Shown here one piece after another: positions 1 through 8,501 of a DNA stretch of 64,000 nt. Location: assembly GCA_031082315.1 (NCBI GenBank), contig JAVHLC010000007.1, positions 1 through 64,000 of the forward strand, written 5' to 3'. The translations under genes were made by a program, and so were the position numbers. The notes below the pieces were generated by a model that was not told the origin of the DNA, searched no databases, and was given only the letters and a program-made list of their open reading frames with translations. This DNA is from Thermodesulfobacteriota bacterium. Its GTDB lineage: Bacteria; Desulfobacterota; QYQD01. How positions within the stretch are numbered: the first letter of the stretch is position 1; each line of letters starts with the position of its first letter.

Positions 1-17
1 TCAAAGGGAGGAGAAAC

Positions 18-54
18 ACTTCCCCCTTTGGAAAAGGGGGATTGAGGGGGATTT
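18..54. repeat. Common CCCCCTTT/AAAGGGGG intergenic repeat
   Basis: A short imperfect palindrome made of runs of C and G separated by TTTGGAAAA, followed by ATTGAGGGGGATTTT. It lies just downstream of the lysC stop on the minus strand. It could work as a weak terminator for the minus-strand operon, but similar sequences occur in many genomes as dispersed repeats. Nothing coding is seen in bases 1-125. Confidence 0.45.
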
Positions 55-125
55 TAGTTCTTATAGTGCCTTGCCTAGGCATATTTTTCAAAAACCTAAC
101 GTGTTAAATTTGAATTTCGAATTTA

Positions 126-1364
126 CTACGTGGTTTCCGGCATGTCTTTTGTGCCTCCCAATTCGAATGCATCATGCAGGACACGAACGGCCAGTTCGGT
201 ATATTTCTCGTCTATAATTGCTGAAATCTTTATTTCAGAGGTGCTTATCATCATGATGTTTATGTTGTGCGTGGCCAGGGTGCCAAACATCTTGCCGGCG
301 ATACCTACGTGGTTACGCATACCCAGACCGATCAGGGAGACCTTGGCGATATTCTCATCACCCATAACGCGTTCACAGCCGATCTCTTTTCCGAGCCGTT
401 GCACTATCTCCATGGCCTTTCTGAAATCGGCCCTGGGTACGGTAAAGGTGAGATCGGTCAGGTCTGAGGCCCGGGTGTTCTGAATAATCATATCCACAGC
501 AATGTTGGCATCTGAAATAGGTGTGAATATCCTGGCAGCAATGCCCGGCTTGTCCGGCACCTTGGTCAGGGTAATGCGGGCCTCGCTTTTGTTATAGGTT
601 ACGCCCGTCACCACTCTATCTTCCATTTCTTCTTCCTCCTGTACAACCATTGTCCCTGGATTGTTGTTGAAAGATGAACGTATATGCATGGGAACATTAT
701 ATCGTTTTGCAAATTCTACCGACCGGATCTCCATGACCTTTGCCCCCAGGCTGGCCATTTCCAGCAGCTCATCATAAGAGATGCGATCTATCTTGCGGGC
801 ATTGGAACAGACATTGGGATCGGTGGTAAAGACCCCTTCTACGTCTGTAAATATCTCGCATAAATCGGCGCCCAGTGCGGACGCTACCGCAACCGCTGTA
901 GTGTCTGATCCGCCCCGTCCCAGGGTGGTAATATTCCCATCGGCATCTATGCCCTGGAACCCGGCAATAACTATAATACGTCCCTGTCTCAGGTTTTCTC
1001 TAATCAGAGATGTATCAATATCTGTAATACGGGCCTTGCCATAGGCGTTATCGGTTAGAATACGGACCTGGTGGCCGAGAAAAGAACGGGCATCGCAGCC
1101 CATGGTTTTGGCGGCTATGGCAAAGAGGGCGATGGTTATTTGCTCACCCGTAGAAACAAGTACATCCAGTTCGCGCGGATCAGGGTCTTCAGTTATCTGA
1201 TGGGCCAGTGAGATAAGCTTATTTGTTTCGCCAGCCATGGCGGAAAGCACGACCACCACGTCGTTTCCCTGTTTTTTGGTTTCGATGACCCTCCGGACTA
1301 CCCGTCTGATCCTCTCTGTATCGCCGACCGATGTCCCGCCGTATTTTTGTACGATTAAAGCCAT
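126..1364 (-). CDS. lysC: Aspartate kinase
   Basis: ATP-dependent phosphorylation of L-aspartate to 4-phospho-L-aspartate, the first step to lysine, threonine, methionine and diaminopimelate; cytosolic. The 412-aa product has the N-terminal kinase motif KYGGTSV at residues 7-13, a GRGGSD motif in the kinase domain, and a C-terminal regulatory half (about 265-412) with paired ACT domains containing the IAVDMIIQN and VSLIGLGMR segments. The length is normal for a monofunctional aspartokinase. A purine-rich GGAGGAG lies about 12 nt before the ATG. It is the last gene of the minus-strand run but is separated from tsaE by 190 bp of repeats, so it may have its own promoter. The ACT domains suggest allosteric feedback by pathway amino acids; which one cannot be told from sequence. 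Confidence 0.96.
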   Translation of the reverse strand: MALIVQKYGGTSVGDTERIRRVVRRVIETKKQGNDVVVVLSAMAGETNKLISLAHQITEDPDPRELDVLVSTGEQITIALFAIAAKTMGCDARSFLGHQVRILTDNAYGKARITDIDTSLIRENLRQGRIIVIAGFQGIDADGNITTLGRGGSDTTAVAVASALGADLCEIFTDVEGVFTTDPNVCSNARKIDRISYDELLEMASLGAKVMEIRSVEFAKRYNVPMHIRSSFNNNPGTMVVQEEEEMEDRVVTGVTYNKSEARITLTKVPDKPGIAARIFTPISDANIAVDMIIQNTRASDLTDLTFTVPRADFRKAMEIVQRLGKEIGCERVMGDENIAKVSLIGLGMRNHVGIAGKMFGTLATHNINIMMISTSEIKISAIIDEKYTELAVRVLHDAFELGGTKDMPETT

Positions 1365-1394
1365 GCTTCAGAATTCTCCTCCAATGCCTTATTT

Positions 1395-1516
1395 GAGCTT
1401 CAAGCTTTCAACGATCAGCCGTCAGCATGTTGTTATCCGTTATCCGTTAACCGTTGTCCGATATTTTCTTTCGGTAAACGGTGAACCGGCTTCATGCTGA
1501 TAGCTGAATGCTGACT
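1395..1516. repeat. Intergenic CAGCATTCAGC / CCGTTAACCGTTGTCCG repeat tract
   Basis: The gap between lysC and tsaE is filled with two kinds of degenerate short repeats: CAGCCGTCAGCATG-type words with their inverted partner GCTGATAGCTGAATGCTGAC, and tandem CCGTTATCCGTTAACCGTTGTCCG-type words. Related tracts occur near 4030, 19420-19660, 21770-21930, 43055-43150 and 51820-51945. They are non-coding, and their function is unknown. Confidence 0.6.
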
Positions 1517-1554
1517 GCTCGTCCGGAATTTTTTGGTTTCCGGACGGAGGCTAA

Positions 1555-2037
1555 TCAATGTACTAAATTTTCGGCAATTTTTGCAATTCTTTCTTCCCAG
1601 TCTTTACCATGGGGTATAAGTACAATCTCTCTTTTATCTTCCGCCGAAAAGATAAAGCGGACTTCCAGCCGGCCGGCAGGTATAATCCCGGCCAGACGTT
1701 CCGGCCATTCTATTACGGTCACTCCTTGCCCATAGAAATATTCTTCCAGCCCCAGATCAGATGCCGCCTCTTCGTTTTCCAGCCGGTAAAAGTCCATGTG
1801 AAATAGCGGCAAACGCCCCTGGTATTCGTTAATTATGGTAAAAGAGGGGCTGGTTACGGCATTGGTATTAGTTATCCCCAATCCGTGGGCGATTCCTTTG
1901 GTGAACCAGGTTTTACCGGCCCCAAGTTCGCCTTGTAAAGTCACCACGTCGCCGCCCGCTAAAATTTCCCCCAGGCCGATACCCAGGTTAAAGGTCTCAA
2001 CGGGATTTTTACAGGTGATGGTTATCGCTTTGGCCAT
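1555..2037 (-). CDS. tsaE: tRNA threonylcarbamoyladenosine biosynthesis ATPase TsaE
   Basis: P-loop ATPase that acts with TsaB and TsaD in the t6A37 modification of ANN-decoding tRNAs. The 160-aa product carries the Walker A motif GELGAGKT at residues 36-43, followed by the family's conserved TSPSFTIINEY segment and a WPERL motif near the C-terminus. Its start lies inside the 3' end of the nnr gene (29-bp overlap), indicating translational coupling. Length is typical for the YjeE/TsaE family. The tsaB and tsaD partners are not in this window. Confidence 0.95.
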   Translation of the reverse strand: MAKAITITCKNPVETFNLGIGLGEILAGGDVVTLQGELGAGKTWFTKGIAHGLGITNTNAVTSPSFTIINEYQGRLPLFHMDFYRLENEEAASDLGLEEYFYGQGVTVIEWPERLAGIIPAGRLEVRFIFSAEDKREIVLIPHGKDWEERIAKIAENLVH

Positions 2038-3607
2038 GTGCGTTGTCTCCGGGGGTACGAAGTGCAGCCAGGATCTCAGGTATGGCCTGAGCTACTTCCG
2101 TGGCCAGGATTCCGGAGATTTTCTTCTGACCGGATAATCTGTCACCGGCCAGCCCATGGCAGAACACCCCCAGGCAGGCCGCCCGGAAAGGGTTATACCC
2201 CTGAGCCATAAATCCCGCGATCGTTCCGGTCAATACATCCCCCATGCCCCCGCTGGCCAGGGCGGGGCCGCCGGTAGAGTTTACGGCCGTTTCTCCGTTA
2301 GGGGCCGCAATTAGCGTAGCTGCTCCCTTGAGCACGGTATAGATACCATATTCTTTTGACAGTTCTTCGGCCATAGACAGGCGGTTTTCCTGTATCTCCC
2401 AGGTCTTTTTGCCCACTAGCCAGCCCATTTCACCTGGATGTGGTGTTAAAATACGTATATTAATGTTTTCTTTTAATATATGCAAATATCCTTTTATGGC
2501 CCTTATGGCGTCGGCATCAATAACCATAGGGATATCTGCTTCGGCCACCAAACGGCGTATGAGGGCCTGGGTCTCAGGATGAAGGGAGAGGCCGGGCCCG
2601 ATGACCAGGACCTTTTTGTTTTCTATGAGTTCCATAATACGATCATAGGCGGCGGTAGAAAGGGTGCCGTCAATAGTCTCGGGAAGCGGCTCACTCATAG
2701 CCTCGGTCACTTTAGTTTCAAATACAGGGTTGAGGCTCTTCGGCAGGCCGCACGTGATTAATCCGGCTCCGGAACGTAGGGCTCCCAGGCAGGTGAGGAT
2801 GGCCGCGCCGCTCTTCCCGGGTGAACCGGCAATAATCAGGACATGGCCATAGGTGCCCTTGTGGCTGTCCGGCGGGCGGGGCAAAATCCAGTCATAGCAT
2901 ATATTCCGGTCGAGAAGTTCGCGGCGGATTCTATTTTCTTCTATGGCCCTTGCCGGTATTCCTATGTCTATTATCTTGAGGGGGCCGGTAAATTCCGGCC
3001 CTGAAGAGACTATCTGGCCGATCTTGGGCAGGCCGAAGGTTATGGTGCAATCCGCCCTCACCGCCGTGCCCAAAGGCCGGCCTGTATCGGCATCCAGGCC
3101 GGATGGGATATCAACAGACCAGACCGGCTTCTTTAGCTCATTCAGCCAGTTTATGACCGTGGCCATTACCCCCCGGACTTCTCCTTTAAGGCCGGTGCCA
3201 AAGATGGCATCAATAAAAAAGATATTTTCGCTCGCTGCCTGATTCTGGTATCTTGCCCATTCCTGATCGCCGGGGACGGCGATGACCGGGATATCGAGAT
3301 GCGTGATGACCTTATAATTGGTTAAGGCATCCCCTTTGAGCTTCTCCGGGGAGGTGAGGAGATAGACGGTAACCAATACGCCTCGTTCGGCGAGCCAGCG
3401 GGCGATGACGAAACCGTCACCGCCATTATTGCCCGGGCCGGAGAAGATAGCTACCTTCTGTCCATATTTCAGTTCAGGCCTGGCCTTGAGGATGGCCTCG
3501 GCCGCACCCCGCCCCGCGTTTTCCATAAGTACCGGTCCGGGGATGCCGTATCTCTCGATGGCGGTTCTATCTATCTCTCTCATCTCAGACGCAGTAACGA
3601 GCTTCAT
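2009..3607 (-). CDS. nnr: Bifunctional NAD(P)H-hydrate epimerase / ADP-dependent NAD(P)H-hydrate dehydratase
   Basis: Repairs hydrated NADH and NADPH (NADHX, NADPHX). The 532-aa protein joins an N-terminal YjeF_N epimerase domain (about 1-225; FSGPGNNGGDGFVIARW and FGTGLKGEVRG are visible) to a C-terminal ribokinase-like dehydratase domain (about 240-520; GSPGKSGAAILTCLGA, LTPHPGEMGWL and the GGMGDVLTGTIAGF substrate/nucleotide loop). A clear GGAGG lies 7 nt before the ATG. The gene sits between acpS and tsaE, an order common in Deltaproteobacteria, and its stop overlaps the tsaE start. No missing key motif was noticed. Confidence 0.95.
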   Translation of the reverse strand: MKLVTASEMREIDRTAIERYGIPGPVLMENAGRGAAEAILKARPELKYGQKVAIFSGPGNNGGDGFVIARWLAERGVLVTVYLLTSPEKLKGDALTNYKVITHLDIPVIAVPGDQEWARYQNQAASENIFFIDAIFGTGLKGEVRGVMATVINWLNELKKPVWSVDIPSGLDADTGRPLGTAVRADCTITFGLPKIGQIVSSGPEFTGPLKIIDIGIPARAIEENRIRRELLDRNICYDWILPRPPDSHKGTYGHVLIIAGSPGKSGAAILTCLGALRSGAGLITCGLPKSLNPVFETKVTEAMSEPLPETIDGTLSTAAYDRIMELIENKKVLVIGPGLSLHPETQALIRRLVAEADIPMVIDADAIRAIKGYLHILKENINIRILTPHPGEMGWLVGKKTWEIQENRLSMAEELSKEYGIYTVLKGAATLIAAPNGETAVNSTGGPALASGGMGDVLTGTIAGFMAQGYNPFRAACLGVFCHGLAGDRLSGQKKISGILATEVAQAIPEILAALRTPGDNAHGQSDNHHL

Positions 3608-3640
3608 GTAAAACCTCCAGGATAACGTATAACAGGATAA

Positions 3641-4027
3641 CTACGAGCTATCCGTTTCGAGGATAACCACGGCTATGCCATAATCTCTTTCATGGGAAAG
3701 ACTGACAAATTTTCGTTGTATGGCCAGCCTTGCACAGAGTTCAGCGCTTGGCCCATATAGGTTCAATGTCGGCTTTCCGGATGCCTCATTGGATATCTCG
3801 ATGTCTCTCCAGGTTATACCGGACTGCATCCCCAGGCCAATCGCCTTGGCAAAGGCCTCCTTGGCCGCGAAGCGAAGGGCATAATGCAGGTGCGACTCCT
3901 TTTTTCTAAGACAATAGGCATTTTCGACCGGCGTAAAAATCCTTTCCTGAAAACGGGTTCCGAACTTTGTTAGCGCCTCGCGGATACGGGCGATCTTAAC
4001 GATATCTGTGCCCATGCCATAAATCAT
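3641..4027 (-). CDS. acpS: Holo-[acyl-carrier-protein] synthase
   Basis: Transfers 4'-phosphopantetheine from CoA to the serine of apo-ACP, activating fatty-acid synthesis. The 128-aa length is typical for bacterial AcpS. The Mg2+-binding GTDIVKI motif (Asp8) at the N-terminus and the FAAKEAFAKAIG motif at about 54-65 define the family. It follows pdxJ on the minus strand after a 53-bp gap filled with the CAGCATTCAGC-type repeat, and precedes nnr by 33 bp. Confidence 0.95.
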   Translation of the reverse strand: MIYGMGTDIVKIARIREALTKFGTRFQERIFTPVENAYCLRKKESHLHYALRFAAKEAFAKAIGLGMQSGITWRDIEISNEASGKPTLNLYGPSAELCARLAIQRKFVSLSHERDYGIAVVILETDSS

Positions 4028-4078
4028 AATAAATAGCCATCAGCATTCAGCGGTCAGCGATCAGCTTGACTCATCGCT
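4028..4078. repeat. Short CAGC-type repeat between pdxJ and acpS
   Basis: ATAGCCATCAGCATTCAGC-like words fill the gap between the two genes and belong to the dispersed family also seen at 1395-1516 and 21770-21930. Non-coding. Confidence 0.5.
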
Positions 4079-4080
4079 TA

Positions 4081-4797
4081 TCACCCCTGTCTGATCAAGG
4101 CCAGCATCTCCCTTACCGCCTTTTCCATACCCACCAGGACTGCCCGCGCTATGATGCTGTGGCCGATGCTGAATTCCTCTATCTCCGGCCAGGCCACCAG
4201 CGGCTTGATGTTTATATAATTAAGGCCGTGACCGGCATTGATCCTGAGCTTTAGCCTATGGGCGGTTTCCACGGCCTTTCTGATGCGGGATAATTCCCTC
4301 TCCTTTTCAGCCTCATTTTGGGCATCGGCGTAGCGTCCGGTATGTATCTCTACAAAGTCAGCCCCTAATCCTCGCGAGACCTTGACATCAGCCGGTTCCG
4401 GATTGATGAAAAGGCTTACTAGTATGCCGTCTTTTTTAAGTGTGGTTATCGCCTTTTTCAATAAAGGTTTCCGGCTTACGTCCAGGCCGCCTTCTGTGGT
4501 TAATTCTTCCCTTTTTTCCGGAACGAGGGTAACCATATCCGGTTTGGTTTGGCCGGCAATGCTGATCATCTCTTCCGTGGCGGCCATTTCCAGGTTTAGT
4601 TTGGTCTTTACGGTCTGTTTCAGGATATGGAGGTCTCTATCCTGGATATGTCTCCGGTCTTCACGCAGATGGATGATTATCCCTTCGGCCCCGGCCAGTT
4701 CAGCTATAGCCGCGGCTGTCACCGGATCCGGTTCTATAGTGCGCCGGGCCTGCCGCACTGTGGCTATGTGATCGACATTTACCGCCAGTTTTGCCAC
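4081..4797 (-). CDS. pdxJ: Pyridoxine 5'-phosphate synthase
   Basis: Condenses 3-amino-2-oxopropyl phosphate with 1-deoxy-D-xylulose 5-phosphate to pyridoxine 5'-phosphate in the DXP-dependent vitamin B6 pathway. The 238-aa TIM-barrel protein has the N-terminal [13 protein letters not shown], the HLREDRRHI segment and the INAGHGLNY phosphate-binding region, all hallmarks of PdxJ. The start is GTG at 4797, supported by AAGGAGG about 9 nt upstream. Only 2 bp separate it from the ybeY stop, so the two are cotranscribed. pdxA is not in the window. Confidence 0.96.
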   Translation of the reverse strand: MAKLAVNVDHIATVRQARRTIEPDPVTAAAIAELAGAEGIIIHLREDRRHIQDRDLHILKQTVKTKLNLEMAATEEMISIAGQTKPDMVTLVPEKREELTTEGGLDVSRKPLLKKAITTLKKDGILVSLFINPEPADVKVSRGLGADFVEIHTGRYADAQNEAEKERELSRIRKAVETAHRLKLRINAGHGLNYINIKPLVAWPEIEEFSIGHSIIARAVLVGMEKAVREMLALIRQG

Positions 4798-4799
4798 TT

Positions 4800-5237
4800 C
4801 TATTTCCTCCTTAAAAGATCTAAAAGTTCTTTTTCTTTTTTAAACATCCCGCGGGCGTCTTTTGCCTTTTCGTGATCGTAACCTAACAGGTGTAATATAC
4901 CGTGGACAAGAAGCCAGTCTGTTTTTGCTTCGAGGCTGATGCCTTCCTGCCCGGCCTCCCGACCTGCGGTCTCCATGGAAATAACCACATCTCCCAGGAT
5001 TTCAGGGTGTATGCCGGGAATATCCGGAGACCGCATGGGAAATGATATGACGTTGGTCGGTCCGCTCCGTTTCAGATAGAGTTCATTCAAGCGGGTTATT
5101 TCTTCGTCAGTTACGAAAAGAATACTCAACTCGGCGTCAGGCTGCGCCAAGTCTCTTAAAAGTATCTCCGCTTTTTTCCTTATCTTTCGGCGGTCGATCC
5201 TTATCGTCTTTTGTTTGTTGCTGATCAGAATCGGCAT
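4800..5237 (-). CDS. ybeY: Endoribonuclease YbeY, rRNA maturation factor
   Basis: Metal-dependent endoribonuclease involved in 16S rRNA 3'-end processing and ribosome quality control. The 145-aa product carries the zinc-binding [11 protein letters not shown] motif with His112, His116 and His122. Its proposed start lies 101 bp inside the 3' end of the upstream 7TM-HD gene; the N-terminal about 30 residues in the overlap ([16 protein letters not shown]) resemble the start of other YbeY proteins, so the overlap looks genuine. The phoH, HD-domain, ybeY order is conserved in many bacteria. Confidence 0.95.
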   Translation of the reverse strand: MPILISNKQKTIRIDRRKIRKKAEILLRDLAQPDAELSILFVTDEEITRLNELYLKRSGPTNVISFPMRSPDIPGIHPEILGDVVISMETAGREAGQEGISLEAKTDWLLVHGILHLLGYDHEKAKDARGMFKKEKELLDLLRRK

Positions 5238-7152
5238 CGGTTTTTTTCACTCCGTTACCCCTGGCAGTCGTTTCCGGATATTCAATGCGCTGGTGGAAGA
5301 TACCGGTCAGGACGCGCGTAAAGCTTTTTGCTATCTGATGCATATCCTTGAGTGTAAGCTCACAGTCATTAAGCTGGCCGTCGGCGAAGATATTATTTAT
5401 GATCTTTTGAACCATCCCCTGGATTCTGGCCGGCGTAGGATCATTGAGGGTCCGGGAGACGGCCTCAGCTGCGTCGGCCAGCATTATCAGCCCGGCCTCC
5501 TTGGTCTGGGGTGTGGGGCCGGGATAGCGAAAATCCTCTATACGGACTGCAGACTGGTCTGGATCCTGCGCGCTCCTGGCCTTTTCATAAAAATAAGAAA
5601 TAAGACTTGTACCGTGGTGTTGCCGGATGATGTCGATCAGCTCTGTGCCTAATTTATGTTTTCTGGCCAATTCCACGCCATCTTTGACATGGGAGATAAG
5701 GATAAGGCTGCTCATGGAAGGGGCGAGCCTTTCATGTTTATTGTCCATCCCTATTTGATTCTCGATAAAATAAGCGGGTTTTTTTGTTTTGCCGATATCG
5801 TGGTAATAGGCGCTGACCTTGGCCAGCAATGAGTTCGCGCCAACGGCCCGGGCGGCTGACTCTACCATACTTCCTACGATTACACTGTGATGGTATGTCC
5901 CTGGGGCCTGCACCATCAGTTCTTGCAGAAGCGGATGGTCCATGCTGGCCAGTTCAAGCAGTTTGAAATTTGTGGTATATCCAAAGATAATCTCTACAAT
6001 GGGGATGAGACCGATGACTATGATCCCCAGAAGGCAGCCTCCCGCAAACGCCGTAAACATGCCTTCAATGGTTTTAAAGGCAAAAAAAGAACCGGTAGAG
6101 AGGTTAAAAGCAATAATCATGAGCACCTGGACCAGTCCGACTACGGCGCCGGCCTTCAATACATTTCCCCGTTCCTTGAACTGGGAGACGTTGCGGGAGG
6201 CGATTATGCTGCCTACCAGGAAGTAGATAAAAAATTCCAGGGTGTTTGCAAGGAGCAGGGCGGCCAGAATAGAGGCGGGCAGAGAAAATATAATGGCCAT
6301 GTCTGCCGTGAAAAACACACTTACCAACATAGCAGCGGAAGCGACGGGAAGGGCATATAAAAGGACATCCGGATCCAGATGCGGCATATTGACAGTGACT
6401 GCCCGGACAACAAACAGAGACATCTTTGCGGCAATAAGCACGAGAGCCAAGAGCACACAAAAGAAGAGTAGATTTTTATTGCTGGCGATGAAGGATTTAA
6501 CCCGTTTGAGTGAGGCATTATAAAGCGTTTTGAGGATAATGGCGGTAAGCAGCGCTGAACCCAGAAATATAGAGATCGCATCCACCTGCCGGGTGGCGCT
6601 TTGCTGGGCCTTTAATTTGGTAAGATGTATGTCCTGTATGCGCTCTCCTTCGCGAACGATTATTTCTCCTTTTTTGATCTGGAGATAAACCGGCGCTGCT
6701 ATGGATTGTTCCTGCTCCTGGGGCGCTTCCGCCCCGGCAGATATTCGACCGGTTTCTTTGTAGTTGGTGGCGGTGGTTGTCTGCCCCGGCGGATCTTCGA
6801 TTTGCGCCGGACTTTGAGATAGACCGGGGTTAGCCGCTTCAGCCCCGCTTTTCCCCGGGGGCGGATAGTATTCAACTGAAAAATCGCGGGAGGCCTTTAT
6901 ATCTTCTTCGGCCACATCGCCGGGTTTGTACCGGACATTTTTTTGTGACAAGTTTGGAGATAGAAGAAAGGCTATGAAAAAGCTGAGCGTGATAAGCAGT
7001 AACCAGCGCTGAAAGGACGCATCCTTAAGGAGTTGCGGCGTTTTTTCGCCTAGCCCTGACAACGCGCCGGTGATGGATATAGGTTTGGCCGGTTTTTCTT
7101 CTTTGCCTGGCATGGGGGTTAGTTGACTAATGTGCGCGCCCTTTTTCGGCAT
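5137..7152 (-). CDS. 7TM-HD (PgpH-like) membrane phosphohydrolase, putative c-di-AMP phosphodiesterase
   Basis: Integral membrane HD-domain protein, 671 aa. One N-terminal membrane helix (about 48-66) is followed by an extracytoplasmic segment, a seven-helix 7TM block (about 193-390) and a C-terminal HD hydrolase domain with HHSVIVGSMVE (from 421) and YYHDIGKTKKP (HD at 451-452). In Firmicutes PgpH proteins of this architecture hydrolyse c-di-AMP; that function is inferred here. The extracytoplasmic part, normally a 7TMR-HDED domain, is short: a low-complexity Pro/Gln/Glu-rich linker (about 95-150) precedes only the end of the domain. It overlaps phoH by 26 bp and ybeY by 101 bp. The start could instead be the internal Met14 (7113). 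Confidence 0.88.
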   Translation of the reverse strand: MPKKGAHISQLTPMPGKEEKPAKPISITGALSGLGEKTPQLLKDASFQRWLLLITLSFFIAFLLSPNLSQKNVRYKPGDVAEEDIKASRDFSVEYYPPPGKSGAEAANPGLSQSPAQIEDPPGQTTTATNYKETGRISAGAEAPQEQEQSIAAPVYLQIKKGEIIVREGERIQDIHLTKLKAQQSATRQVDAISIFLGSALLTAIILKTLYNASLKRVKSFIASNKNLLFFCVLLALVLIAAKMSLFVVRAVTVNMPHLDPDVLLYALPVASAAMLVSVFFTADMAIIFSLPASILAALLLANTLEFFIYFLVGSIIASRNVSQFKERGNVLKAGAVVGLVQVLMIIAFNLSTGSFFAFKTIEGMFTAFAGGCLLGIIVIGLIPIVEIIFGYTTNFKLLELASMDHPLLQELMVQAPGTYHHSVIVGSMVESAARAVGANSLLAKVSAYYHDIGKTKKPAYFIENQIGMDNKHERLAPSMSSLILISHVKDGVELARKHKLGTELIDIIRQHHGTSLISYFYEKARSAQDPDQSAVRIEDFRYPGPTPQTKEAGLIMLADAAEAVSRTLNDPTPARIQGMVQKIINNIFADGQLNDCELTLKDMHQIAKSFTRVLTGIFHQRIEYPETTARGNGVKKTDADSDQQQTKDDKDRPPKDKEKSGDTFKRLGAA

Positions 7153-8125
7153 CTACTTTTTCGTAGGCGTGAATAATTTCCTGGACCAGTCTGTGCCTGA
7201 TGACATCTCTTTTGGAGAAATACACAAAACGTATGCCTGGAATGCCCTCCAGTATCCTACGCGCCTCGATCAGTCCCGATGGTTTGCCTTCCGGAAGGTC
7301 AATCTGGGTTATATCCCCGGTGATTACGGCCTTGGACCCAAACCCGAGCCGGGTCAGAAACATCTTCATCTGTTCGGAGGTGCTGTTCTGGGCCTCATCC
7401 AATATAACGAAAGAGTCGTTTAGTGTCCTTCCGCGCATGAAGGCCAGAGGGGCTACTTCTATCACCCCCCGCTGAATAAGTTTGGTGGCCTTCTCAAAAT
7501 TTAGCATGTCGTACAGGGCATCGTAAAGGGGCCTGAGGTAGGGATTGACCTTTTCATAGAGGTCACCGGGAAGAAAGCCGAGTCTTTCTCCGGCCTCGAC
7601 CGCGGGCCGGGCCAGTATAATCCTTAAGACCTCTTCTTTCACCAATGCGGAGACGGCCATAGCCATGGCCAGATAGGTCTTGCCGGTACCCGCCGGCCCG
7701 ATGCCGAAGACAATATCATGCTTGCGCATGGCGTCGATATATTCTTTCTGGGCAAGGCTTTTGGGGGTAACCACCCGCTTGCCGGAAGTAATATATACCG
7801 TATCGAGGAATATATCTTTTAACTTTACGGAAGGTTCGCTGCTCAGAATCCGGATGGCATATTCCGCGTCATGCGGGTATATGGGATAGCCGGAGCGCAG
7901 AAGGTCATATAACTGCCGGCATATCTCAGCGGCTAATTGGACGTCCGGTAACGGACCGGTTAATGTCAGTCTGTTGCCCTTGACTCCGGCATTAACGCCC
8001 AGGTGCTGCTCCAGCAGTTTGAGATTCTGGTTTTGTTCGCCAAACAGCGCTCTGGCCAGGGCATTATCTTCAAAATCTAGTTTAAGGGTAGATGTATCTA
8101 CCGGCGATGAAGGATGGGCTTTCAA
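7127..8125 (-). CDS. phoH: PhoH-like ATPase
   Basis: Cytosolic P-loop ATPase of the PhoH family, linked to RNA metabolism and found next to ybeY in most bacteria. The 332-aa product has an N-terminal KH-like segment (about 15-80), Walker A GPAGTGKT at 143-150, a sensor-like RPAVEAGERLGFLPGDL stretch and Walker B FVILDEAQN. It is the first gene of the minus-strand run phoH, 7TM-HD, ybeY, pdxJ, acpS, nnr, tsaE. The precise biochemical role of PhoH remains poorly defined. Confidence 0.93.
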   Translation of the reverse strand: MKAHPSSPVDTSTLKLDFEDNALARALFGEQNQNLKLLEQHLGVNAGVKGNRLTLTGPLPDVQLAAEICRQLYDLLRSGYPIYPHDAEYAIRILSSEPSVKLKDIFLDTVYITSGKRVVTPKSLAQKEYIDAMRKHDIVFGIGPAGTGKTYLAMAMAVSALVKEEVLRIILARPAVEAGERLGFLPGDLYEKVNPYLRPLYDALYDMLNFEKATKLIQRGVIEVAPLAFMRGRTLNDSFVILDEAQNSTSEQMKMFLTRLGFGSKAVITGDITQIDLPEGKPSGLIEARRILEGIPGIRFVYFSKRDVIRHRLVQEIIHAYEKVDAEKGRAH

Positions 8126-8230
8126 GTAATATTTGCCTCTTGGTAAGTCCTTTCTGGAACAGAAAACCAGGCTAACATCTCTATTTTATTAACATAACGT
8201 TGTTTTTACTGCAAGAAAAATAGTCACTGG

Positions 8231-8423
8231 AGTTTCCCTACGTTTTAGGGAACCCCTATGTTTCTGAGCGAAACTTGCCGAAGCAGTGGGGCACCCTTCG
8301 AGGGCGAGCAGGAAGGGGCAAGCCTTCCCCGCCTGCGAGTCCCGAAAGGGTCACTGCGCAAGCCGTGAAGCGAAGAGACCAAGAGGTTCCCTTAAGAAAT
8401 GCCAACTATCGTATAGGGAAATT
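8231..8423. ncRNA. Long structured palindrome, candidate non-coding RNA of unknown family
   Basis: About 190 bases fold into one rod with a branched head. The outer stem pairs 8233-8242 with 8410-8421. The next pairs 8243-8254 with 8385-8396 (AGGGAACC/GGTTCCCT). A third pairs CTTGC plus GCAGTG (8274-8278, 8283-8288) with CACTGCGCAAG (8352-8362). The head contains CCC-TTCGA-GGG (8294-8304), a GCAGG/CCTGC stem (8308-8312, 8332-8336) and a CCC-GAAA-GGG tetraloop hairpin (8341-8350). A side hairpin GTTTC-TGAGC-GAAAC lies at 8259-8273. UUCG- and GNRA-type loops plus stepwise pairing argue for a folded RNA. It matches no family I recognise (not 6S, SRP, tmRNA or RNase P). It lies between divergent phoH and the small gene at 8502; the transcribed strand is unknown. 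Confidence 0.55.
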
Positions 8424-8501
8424 CCAAACCACTTTATTATTGACTTTGTCGGCGAGTTTTGCTACAAAAAAATATAACCAAGTATGTAGTGAGGTGTGAT
8501 T

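Noticed and set aside
8275-8499. Open frame of 74 codons across the structured RNA candidate
   Set aside because: It is a side effect of the GC-rich palindrome; the amino acid composition is Arg/Pro/Ser-rich and no RBS is present.
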